Shown one piece after another: positions 36,961 to 64,000 of a stretch of DNA of 64,000 nucleotides. Position numbers and translations under genes: made by a program. Source of the DNA: Nymphaea colorata (Eukaryota; Streptophyta; Magnoliopsida; Nymphaeales; Nymphaeaceae); the NCBI RefSeq assembly GCF_008831285.2, contig NC_045147.1, positions 1,886,001 to 1,950,000 of the forward strand. Reading direction: 5' to 3'. Under the pieces are notes generated by a model. That model did no database searches and was not told the DNA's origin. It was given only the letters and a program-made list of their open reading frames with translations. Numbering within the stretch: position 1 is the stretch's first letter; every line of letters starts with the position of its first letter.

Positions 36961-37313
36961 ATCCTAAAACATGCTTTGTGGATCCAAGGGAGTGGGCAAA
37001 GAAAGAGAGGGACAATGACATCTCTTAAGAGCGGTGGAATGAACCACTTACCTTGTTTGCCTTATGTGCTTCAAGCCAAAACTAAAAAACTAAAAAGTTT
37101 GTTTTGTAATAAAAAGTTTGAAAAAAGTTCTTTTGTAAGTCAATATCTTATTGGAAAGTTTATTTTTGTAATAAGATCGCGATCGTCCATGGCACTTAAT
37201 GGCCCTTCTCACACATCACAATGATGCTACTTGAAAGTTTTCTAAGAAACTACGTAGATCATATCCATCAAATTCTGTCACACTTTGACGAGGTTATATA
37301 TGCGTAACGGCGG

Positions 37314-37447
37314 TGGAGCTAAGATTTTTTTACTGATGGGTACTTGAGTCACTACCTTCGAGTCACTAACTTAAGTCTGGTGTAGCTAAGATTTTTTTAC
37401 TGATGGGTACTCGAGTCACTAGCTTCGAGTCACTAACTTAAGTCTGG
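37314..37447 (+). repeat. Tandem duplication, two copies of a 67-bp unit
   Basis: 37314-37380 and 37381-37447 are near identical (TGGAGCTAAGATTTTTTTAC start; about three or four substitutions). The first unit begins with GGTGGAGCTAAGATTTTT, like the terminus of the hAT MITE family here, so it probably arose by slippage or unequal exchange at a MITE end. Confidence 0.9.
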
Positions 37448-38524
37448 TGTGGGTGCCTCCATATAATTTTTGAATTATTATAATGTAATTTCAAGTGTTT
37501 TTAAAGAAACTATTAGCCAGTGCGGGCCACTACCCACACCAGCCCCCCTATGTATCTAGGATAGAATAAAGACTTTGAACCCCACTAGGCTCGGGCTCGT
37601 AATGGGCAAACCCTTGTGAAAGTTGCAATAAAACCTTATGGTCGACAAGTCCACTTGATCAATGTGTTTAATTTCTAAGCCAACCAAATTAGTCAAATGT
37701 GCATAAAAATTCATAATAATGTTTGGACACATGGCTTTTATTCAATCGAGGAAAGATGACAACAAGTATGTAATTTGGAAATAATGGGGTTGTGTTTGCT
37801 TTACGTTAGGGGGATTATAATGATATGTGAAATTGTGATCAAACAGGACACTACTTTAATAAAGATGCTATTGCTGCTCACGTTGCTTTCAGGCCGTGTC
37901 ATATTATAGGTGCCTTTTTATTTTAATTTCTGGTTTACCTATCGTATAGGAAGGTGATATATATATATATATGTGTGTTCGGGTACGAACATTGGAGTGT
38001 GTTTTTTAGACCCAAACTGATTGAAATTTCCTTTATACAAAAAAAAAAACCATTTTAGAAAAAAAAGAATGTTGAACACTGGAGCCCATGTTCTGGCCCT
38101 CACCCAAACTTCTTTACTATTTAAAACTAGGCCGCTCTAGTGTGCATGCACATATTTGCACCAAAGAGAAATTAGGGGTATTTTAGTCATTCTCGAAAAA
38201 AGATATTTTTGAGATTTCATCTTTTCCACTTTCTATCTTATGGACTTACAAGGGAACTTTGTATTTGATAGATTAAGGGTATCCTGGTCATTTTATGCTT
38301 CAATGCACCAAAAAGCCTATGCTGAGATGGTGCATATAACATCTGCCTTCACAAATTAAATCAAAATTTCCCATGTTCCAACCAATGAACATGATCGTTT
38401 TTGTAAATTTGGACACCCAAACACATCCACTGTGTTCGAGTGCCAAACGCACGATATGCTTCGCAGTTAATTGACAGCCAAGCCTTTAGGTGATTGGAAT
38501 CTGCTCGAAGAAAGACCAAAGCTA

Positions 38525-38786
38525 TTTCCTCTTCTTTTTACCTTTGGGGTGTAGAGCAGTTTTAGGACTTGCGTAGACCTACAGTACACTCGTCAACTAG
38601 AGTGTCTAACGGTTACTACTTGCAGTCTAGAGAACTTGCATAGACCTACAGTACACTCGTCAACTAAAGTGTCTCACAGTCACTACTTGCAGTCTAGAAG
38701 AATAGCACTCACAGGCATCGAATGAACGACCAGGCTCCCAACGGTCCATCGACCCAACCAGTTATGTCATGCCCCTTGCGGCAATT
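38525..38786 (-). mobile_element. SINE-like fragment with an internal 67-bp duplication
   Basis: On the minus strand the 5' part has a box A-like TAACTGGTTGGG and a box B-like GTTCATTCGATGCC about 30 bases later (38712-38775). The body holds two tandem copies of a 67-bp unit (38567-38633, 38634-38700). The right-hand head and the body lie in a single run, suggesting a SINE that has grown by tandem duplication. No target duplication was found. Confidence 0.4.
38567..38700 (+). repeat. Tandem duplication, two copies of a 67-bp unit
   Basis: 38567-38633 and 38634-38700 share ACTTGC, TAGACCTACAGTACACTCGT and TACTTGCAGTCTAGA with only a few differences. It lies inside the SINE-like fragment. Confidence 0.9.
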
Positions 38787-38789
38787 GAC

Positions 38790-40750
38790 AGCCAAGCCTC
38801 CACCCATGAATATTATTTATCTTTTTGGAATAGGCAAGCCAGAGATAGGTAGATCTTGCTATATTATCTTTACATAGTATTGAACTCTCAAAATCTTCTT
38901 TTAAGGTCCTTAACCTCATCCCTAGGCAAGCGGACCAAGCTCTTGCAGGTAGAAATGAAGCTTTTGTCTTGAAACAAAGTTTAGATTACGACATTCTTTC
39001 GCCAATGTTGGTTGAACCTTTATACTTTGTACCATAAGAATATGAAAACATAAACTAAGAAACAAAACCATACACCAAAAAGTGAAAGCAGCTTCTCCTT
39101 TCAGCAAAATTTATGTTTGTGGATGTTAAAATAAGTGCAAAATATTGTCTAAAAAATGAAATTTCCCTACACGTTTCAGAATTTCACGTGAGATGGAAGA
39201 GTATTTCATCCTACCACTCAGCTGAGAGTAGAAGCCGCCACCATTCCTCTCGTCTCCCCAAAGGACCATCCCTGCTGATATAGTTGATAATAAGGAAGAA
39301 CAAGTGAGGAAGGGAGAGAGAGAAATGTCCTATGACAAATTGTCCTAATTTTTTGGCAATAAAGTTTTGGGACTAGCCCAGCAGGGTTGGAGCTGGAAAC
39401 TGATGGCATTCAATCCATTTGTTCTAGTTAACCATTTCAATTGGTCTTTGACATTAAATTTGTCATTGAAAATTGTTTTCCGATTCATTAAATGGCATTA
39501 ATGATTTCAAAGTAGAAAATGGAAAAAAAAAATGTTAAACCGCTCAGTTAGATTCAAGTTACAAAAGGGTTAATTTGTTCAACGCTCGACAATCAATACT
39601 GTGAGCAAGTGAATTTCTCTTGCCTTTGTTAGGTATGTGCATTGTGAAAAAAAGTGAACAAAATGGGGCCATTTTCTTATTATTAGTATCGTTGTTGTTG
39701 TTGTTATATTAATGAGAGGTTTTATTAAAATAATTTATTATTATATTGTTATTGTTATTATTGATGGAATAAGGCCACCACAGCCCGTTGGCTCTGTGGG
39801 GACAAAACCAAGAGGGGTTCAGTTCAGCCTCGCAAGGCCGTTGGAGGAGTGTGCGGACAACAAAAGAATTAGGTACACGTTCAATTAAAACGGCCGCCTT
39901 TTACAACACTTTTGAAAATTGTGGTTCATATTTTTGAACTTTCCACGGCAACATAACAACGATCGAACACGAGACGGAGCTCCACGTCCGACGACAAGAG
40001 AGGAGAGGTTATATAGACAACTGTGCCAAGAAAATGGCCTCTTGCAAGCTTGGGCTCATGTTGAACCGGGCTGGGCTCGGACACAGGTCCGGGTTGAACT
40101 GGGCAGAGCTGGTCGGGTCCAGGTTGAATCGGGTCAAGCCAGTCAGGTCTGAATTTTTATAAATTATTTTACTTATAATTATATGTATTATATATATATA
40201 TATATATGTAAATAAATCGGCCCGAGCCTGACTTGACTCCAAATAAGGTTGGCCAGGGCTGATCTGGCTCGATGCCCCACCCTACTTATAGACACATGGC
40301 TTCAGCCATGGCTTCAGCCAGGCTTTGTCATTAGGACCCACCTGGCCATGCAAAAATATATATTTACCCTCATTTCATTCCTTAAACAACCTTCCTTCAT
40401 TTATGAAATCATCAACGGATGAATTGAAGAGCTGATGATTTGTCAGGGAGTGCCCCTGCGACGGCAGAAATGTCAAATTAAAAAACTCTCCACAAAAAAT
40501 GTGATTTTTTAGGAAGAAGGCTCTCCACAAAGCTTACATTACTAAAAAAAATGAGAACGGAATGAGAATAAAAGAAAATGACAAAAAGCCAAAATACGAC
40601 ATGCAGTTAAAGGGCAGTCGGAAAACTTAACAACCGACTGCTGGGATGCAATGCCAGTCAACTGTTGTATTTGACGAATTAACCAGATCAAGGAGCTCAC
40701 CCTGGCTGCTGTACAAGATGGCTTTTTAATTTAGTCATTACCATTTTTCA
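38790..40750. other. Intergenic DNA
   Basis: No gene seen. It contains a TTG/TTA-rich microsatellite-like stretch (39690-39766) and a G-rich repeat of GGGTTGAAC/GGGCTCGG type at 40040-40150, wording typical of a dispersed plant repeat. Confidence 0.45.
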
Positions 40751-40761
40751 AACCCCAGCAC

Positions 40762-40934
40762 CAGGGGTGGAGCTAAAAATTTTTCATGAGAGGAACTGAA
40801 TTAAAGTTTCTAAATTTTGACACGAATTGAAATATCATTTTTCAAAATTTTTACATAGGATAAGTAAATTTTTTAAAAATTTACATAAAAAAGGTGGAGC
40901 GAACGCCCATGCGAGCCCCCTGGCTCCGCCCCTG
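40762..40934 (+). mobile_element. hAT-type MITE, 173 bp
   Basis: The ends are CAGGGGTGGAGCTA and, inverted, CAGGGGCGGAGCCA: 12 of 14 bases agree. Flanking 8-bp target duplications are CCCAGCAC (40754-40761) and CCTAGCAC (40935-40942), with one mismatch. The 8-bp duplication and CAGGGGCGGAGC ends fit non-autonomous hAT elements of plants. The interior is AT-rich without coding potential. Related, more decayed copies lie at 3670, 4183, 5186, 7079 and 10248. Confidence 0.88.
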
Positions 40935-41404
40935 CCTAGCACCAATCTAACTTCTACCTACACACTAATAGTCAGGTGCAAAAAATCTAGTGCTAAATGT
41001 TGGAGAACGTGTGTTGAAGGGTCCATCGGCTGTGACCCATCGTTCCAGCACCTGCACTTTTTCACTTCACTCCCATTTAAGGTGACCCTTGTTTCCTATT
41101 TATACCCCATGAGGAGAGCAGTCTATAGTAATTGGAAAATTTCTAAGGATCGATCCCTGCTCACCTTCAGCATTCTGCGTCTGTGTTCATCGATAGTGGT
41201 GGCCATTCGCTGAGGAGATTGTCGATCTTCATTCTTCTCATTGCGCATCATGACAGGAAGCAATAAGTGTCATATCAGTTTATTTCTATGCGTAAACTTG
41301 AACAGCGATCCGCAGACATCTATTCCAAGAAGTAATGCATATGGCTTTAATAATGAAGGCAACTTTTTGAACTGTTCCATCCTCAAAACAGACGGTCTAC
41401 AGCA

Positions 41405-41870
41405 TCATGACGGCGGACTGACCGAAGTGGGCATTTCAGTCCTGCACTTGAAATACCATTGAGAGTTTAACAGAACACTCTTAATGTCCTGCCAAACTTT
41501 AATACCCGAATTTAGCCATAGCATTTGTCCTCCTTCATGAATTAAAGTATTTCTGAGAAGCCAAATTCTGCAAACAATTAATGGGAACGCCATTCTCCAT
41601 GCTTTGATCATCCATTTTAATGTGAACTTTCTCCTCCACCACCATTTCCAAGTCTACATGCATCACAGATTGACCAAATGTCATATAGGAGTTCAATTTC
41701 TTTTTCCAAGAAAGTAATATATTTTCCTTGCAATATTGCGGTTGGGAAATAAATGAGATGCAGATTCTGGTTTGTCACAGTGCAATAAACATTTGTTTGC
41801 TAGGTTAATACCAAAAGATTGCAGCATGACTCAAGTAAGTAATTTACTACCTACATGAAATGCACCATAA
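41405..41870 (-). pseudogene. LINE (L1-type) 3' pol remnant: zf-RVT region
   Basis: On the minus strand, near 41735-41800, one frame reads NKCLLHCDKPESASHLFPN, which matches the cysteine/histidine zf-RVT motif found C-terminal to the RT of plant L1 elements. Further on, 41405-41611 reads AWRMAFPLIVCRIWLLRNTL, the tryptophan-rich block that usually follows. The two lie in different frames and stops are present. No RT core or poly-A tail was recognised. Identification rests on these two motifs in the expected order and spacing. Confidence 0.55.
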
Positions 41871-42261
41871 AAATGAAATGAGGCCGTTGTGTCATGTAGG
41901 GTTTCTGTGGCGCCTTTGAACCTAGTTCAGAACAATTGCCTTGAATTTGACCTCTATTGAAGGTTCAAATTCAATGTGAGGTGCCTTACATTGAGCTTAA
42001 TGTTCAACTTTGCCCGCAAAAACTAAAATGACATTCCAAAGAGGCTATTGTTTCATCTTCACAACAAAAAACACATATTTCGGGTATGCCCTTCATTGAT
42101 TTTCAACAATGGGCACTAATTCATTTCTGCAACGGAAATGAATTCAAAGTTTATTAACTTAAGCAAATGCCCTCATTTTTGGAGATGTCCCCTTTTATTT
42201 CAACAAATCATCTTGCTCTTTTATTTCTACAAATGTGTAAAGAACAACTCTGTTGTTGCTA

Positions 42262-42287
42262 CTCTCTCTCTCTCTCTCTCTCTCTCC
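42262..42287 (+). repeat. CT microsatellite
   Basis: About 12 CT repeats, flanked on both sides by GTTGTTGCTA, which suggests a local duplication across the run. Confidence 0.95.
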
Positions 42288-42289
42288 GT

Positions 42290-43980
42290 TGTTGCTAATA
42301 TTGCTCATTTCCCTCCCCTTGAAGCATTTAAATGAATGCTCCATGACATTTTCCTATAAATGAAGATGCAATGTTAAATATATTTGGTAGAAATTTACTA
42401 GCTCTATATATGATAGTGAGTACTTATGTCACTTATTACCTAGTGTAAGTGACCCATTTGAGGAATGGAAATTGACGAAGATTTTGTTCAACTAGATTAA
42501 CATGAGCAGTGGTTGATTGGTCAAGATTGCAGCCCATGAAAGATACAACAGGTTTGAAGTTGGTGTCACCACTTTTGCTTCTATATCATTACTTCCATAG
42601 ATTGTTGGGGTTTGTTGTACTAGTTTATGTCCTCTTGTGCTCAAGCGCCATCTACAATGACACTATCATTTTAGGTTAGATCCTTGTGGAAAATGAAATA
42701 GACAATAAGTTTATAGTTGCTACTTCCATATATCATTAGGGTTTGTTTTCCATTATGTCATATTCTACTCAGAGCCATACACGAATACATGATCATTTTA
42801 GAACAAATGACTTGTAGCATACTATTTGATGCCCTATTGTTTTACCACATGTTTCATCGAATATGAGTAACTGTAAAATGCTATGTGCATGTTGTATATA
42901 TGTTACGGTTCTATAACCATTGTAATGACACATGTTTATGCCATGTTTAGTTATTAAAGACTTTACAAGTTATTAGCAAAATGTGTACAAATTTATTAGC
43001 AAAGTGTGTGCAAATTTAAAGTTATCGTTATAAAGCATTATCATTCATATAGCATCATCTATATGTAAATATTCAACTATTATTTTAGTTGACATCATCG
43101 CTAGGCCATGCTGCCATTATAATGACTTACATATAGATGTTGTCATATTTGAGAACTGCCAAGGTAAAAAAATACTAATAGTTTCTAGTATCATTATTTG
43201 TGAAATAATTTGATGTTATCATTTTAGTTCATATGTCTGTAAGATGTCATTCCTATTGTAATAATTTAGAATATTTAGCTACACTATGACCTACAAACAG
43301 TGTTGTTAAGTGCCATCAGGTAAGCAAAGTGCTCAGCTTGTGAAATGAGGCGAAACCAAGCAATACTTAATGAAGCGTAAGTTTTAGGACAAAAATTGTC
43401 AACTACATAATATCAACAAAAAATAATGTAAAAAATGAGTAATAATGTTAAAAATATAATATTAAGGTTCTCTCCACTTTCTTATTAGAGAAAGAAACAA
43501 CCCATTTCTCATTAGTGAAAAGCACGTTTCTTATGTGATGTTAAGTTCTCCTAATTAATTTCATCACAATTTTACACTCAAGAATCTCTCATCATCTCTA
43601 CTTTGTCTTAGCTGCCGAGCGTAGGATTTCTTTGTGTTAATTCAAAACTAACTACTTATAATGATTCACAAGGGAACACCTCATCTCGAGAAGAAGAATC
43701 CACCTGATTAGGTGATGGCACTTACAAGCCTTCACATTGACGATCAGTAGTAGTTCATTAGATCAAAGTCTCTCTTCGCATAGTTTGTTAGTGGAATCCC
43801 AATTAACTTGCCTATCCCCAAAATTTTCAAAAGGACACCAATTCAGCTATTTCAACTTATTTTCTTTATTAACAAGAGATTGGCTCTGCTCATATAAAAC
43901 CAGCTCCTTTCTGAGCTATAGTCCATGCAAATTAGTTTTGGTTTTATCGACCATAATCTCAGTCAATGAGTTTACGATAA
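42290..43980. other. Intergenic AT-rich DNA
   Basis: No gene seen. A loose repeat with a spacing of about 130 bases (CTTCCATAGATTGTTGGGGT at 42591, CTTCCATATATCATTAGGGT at 42723) suggests an old tandem duplication. Confidence 0.4.
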
Positions 43981-43989
43981 CTTTCACCC

Positions 43990-44004
43990 CATTAGTGGAG
44001 CCAG

Positions 44005-44040
<36 letters not shown>

Positions 44041-44133
44041 AAATATATCAAAGTATTAATATAAAAATAAACATACTTTGTGAGGCTGATGCGGGCAACT
44101 GCCCACACCATCCACCATGTGGCTCCATCACTG
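43990..44133 (+). mobile_element. hAT-type MITE, 144 bp, perfect 8-bp target duplication
   Basis: The ends are CATTAGTGGAGCCA and, inverted, CAGTGATGGAGCCA. The flanks are an exact 8-bp duplication TTTCACCC (43982-43989 and 44134-44141). A TA microsatellite lies inside (about 44007-44037), so the element has probably lengthened by slippage. The perfect duplication suggests recent insertion. Confidence 0.9.
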
Positions 44134-44999
44134 TTTCACCCTCATTTTCAAGTGAAAGAATCCAAAAGAGTATATCAGGCCAAAAATCTTATCCCATTTT
44201 ATTATTGTAGAAATAAATTGAAGGGTGGGGAGAGAAAGAGAAAGAGAGAGAGAGAGCCTTGACAGTAGCTAACACTTCAAACTTACAAGAAACCCTCCAC
44301 AACTCCCAAGGGTTTTGGCACTATTGATTTAATGTATCATTAACACAGTATAAGCTTCCTAAAGGACTGTATATTGCTTCTAGTAAATGTTATATAAAAC
44401 ACCAAGATGTTGAGATAAAAAAAAAAAGAAGAGAAATCTAGCAATCAAGCCATCACACTTTTTTTTGTCAATAATATGATGTACGCGTCGTCCTCTGGCA
44501 GGTTTCCAGTGGAATCAAGCCATCAGACAACTATCCAATGCAATACTGCTGGAGACCCGAATCAAATAGTTTTTACCCAGAACCATAAAAATGGTAGGTG
44601 TCCCACTGAGCCCACTATTTGAAACGTTGATTCAATGTTGAATTTGGCGGACTTGGCTCCAGTTATATATGGCAGTCCCACCAGACCGGGGTCATTGCTT
44701 AATGGCCAATTGACAATTTGTTAACTATTACACTTAGTGGCCTTCCAATCTAATTTGGAAAGGGAAAAGGAGATCTTTTAATTTGAATTCTTCTTCTTTT
44801 TTCCATTTTAAAATTCCTTCCAGTTAAACTGCATGCACATTGCAACAAAACTATTACAAGATATTGTCCAACAAATTAATTTCAAAGTAACTAGAAATTC
44901 AAGTAAACTGATCTGTTAAAAGTGAAAACACGTGAAAAAATCTTTGTTTTAGTTCGAACGTCGAGAAACCTTTACTATTTTTCTCAAATTATCTTTTGT

Positions 45000-45592
45000 T
45001 TAAGTTTCTACCTTCTCTTGCAACCAAACAGCCGCTTATTTCCAAACAGTTTTTTTTTTTTTTGAAAAATATCGAGTTTTTTAACGTGAAAATGATGATT
45101 TACAAATGAAAATTTAATTAGGGGCCATTGTTAATTTAATTAGGGGCCGTGATGATGGGAATGCTGGAAGAGAGAAAGGATGTTAGGAGGAAAGGGAGAA
45201 GGAAGGAGGAACCTTGGATTCCCTCCGCCTTGGCGAAAACCAGGACAAATTCAAACAGACAAGTTTCAGAGGAAATAAAAGTACGAGGGACGTTTATGTC
45301 ATTTCACTGAAATTCAAAAACGCATCAGTCACAGGTTTACCAGGAAAATAAAAAGAAAAAAAAAGGAAAAAGGAATGTTGAAACATGCAATCAAAAACGC
45401 CCAAAAAGAAAAAAATTCACATCCACTTCTCCCCATCTGTGTGGCCCTCTCTCTCTCTCTCTCTCTCTCTTTCTTTTGTGGTCGACGACGGATAAAGCCT
45501 CGCGGAGGAACCGTCCTCACGGGGACAAGAATACTCTCTCTCTGTCTTCTCTATGACTGTGTGTCTGTGGAAGATTTAGGTTTTTCTGGTTA
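45000..45592 (+). promoter_or_regulatory. Presumed promoter and 5' leader of the KAC kinesin gene
   Basis: The stretch directly upstream of the kinesin start goes from AT-rich to GC-richer near 45420. It contains a 24-bp CT run (45447-45470), a typical plant pyrimidine patch found in leaders or core promoters. The last 120 bases before the ATG are pyrimidine-rich with short CT repeats (45533-45552). I see no convincing TATA box at a defined distance, so the transcription start is not placed. Assignment rests on position and composition only. Confidence 0.5.

Positions 45593-64000
<18,408 letters not shown>

Larger units (their letters stand above)
35731..37300. other. Intergenic DNA
   Basis: No gene seen. 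A hAT-like end (inverted CAAGGGCAGAGCTAG, 36565-36579) and a SINE-like head (36838) are the only recognisable pieces besides the CT microsatellite. Confidence 0.45.

Noticed and set aside
43737-44210. 157-codon open frame
   Set aside because: It runs through the boundary and TA microsatellite of the 43990 MITE, so it cannot be an ancestral gene.

Overview
The window is nuclear DNA of a flowering plant. It holds a plant-specific kinesin with many GT-AG introns, nested Ty1/copia retrotransposons primed by initiator tRNA-Met, many short hAT-type MITEs, and abundant TA, CT/GA and CA microsatellites. The species cannot be named from the sequence alone.

Positions 1-16500 have no protein gene I can support. 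This part is AT-rich intergenic DNA with two GC-richer islands (about 180-960 and 2640-3350) that look like promoter or 5'-leader DNA. It also carries decayed copies of a hAT-type MITE family, foldbacks and microsatellites.

Positions 16500-27500 are a nested retrotransposon block. A fairly young Ty1/copia element lies on the minus strand at 16708-22051. It has 517/518-bp LTRs, a tRNA-Met primer site, a polypurine tract and the 5-bp target duplication AAGCT. It sits inside the 5' LTR of an older, heavily decayed Ty1/copia element on the plus strand. The young gag-pol frame is broken by one frameshift and two in-frame stops.

Positions 27500-45000 are a graveyard of small fragments: SINE-like tRNA-derived pieces, two further copia fragments, a LINE fragment, a possible CACTA terminus, four MITEs (three with clear 8-bp target duplications, at 34476, 35343 and 43990, and one at 40762 whose duplication differs by one base), and two 67-bp tandem duplications.

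Positions 45593-64000 hold the one clear host gene. It is an ortholog of Arabidopsis KAC1/KCA1 and KAC2/KCA2 (kinesin-14 subfamily, KIN-14A/B). I could place 23 coding exons with consistent reading phase and GT-AG borders, giving about 1,157 codons before the window ends; the last exons lie to the right. Its introns have taken up MITEs and long microsatellites. In Arabidopsis these proteins act in actin-based chloroplast positioning and at the division site. The visible nucleotide-binding motifs are divergent, which fits that non-canonical role.

I found no convincing new multi-gene system. The observations most worth following are the divergent motor of the kinesin, the open reading frame running through both LTRs of the young copia element, two well-formed hairpin loci (11355/11585 and 13180), and the precise MITE boundaries.
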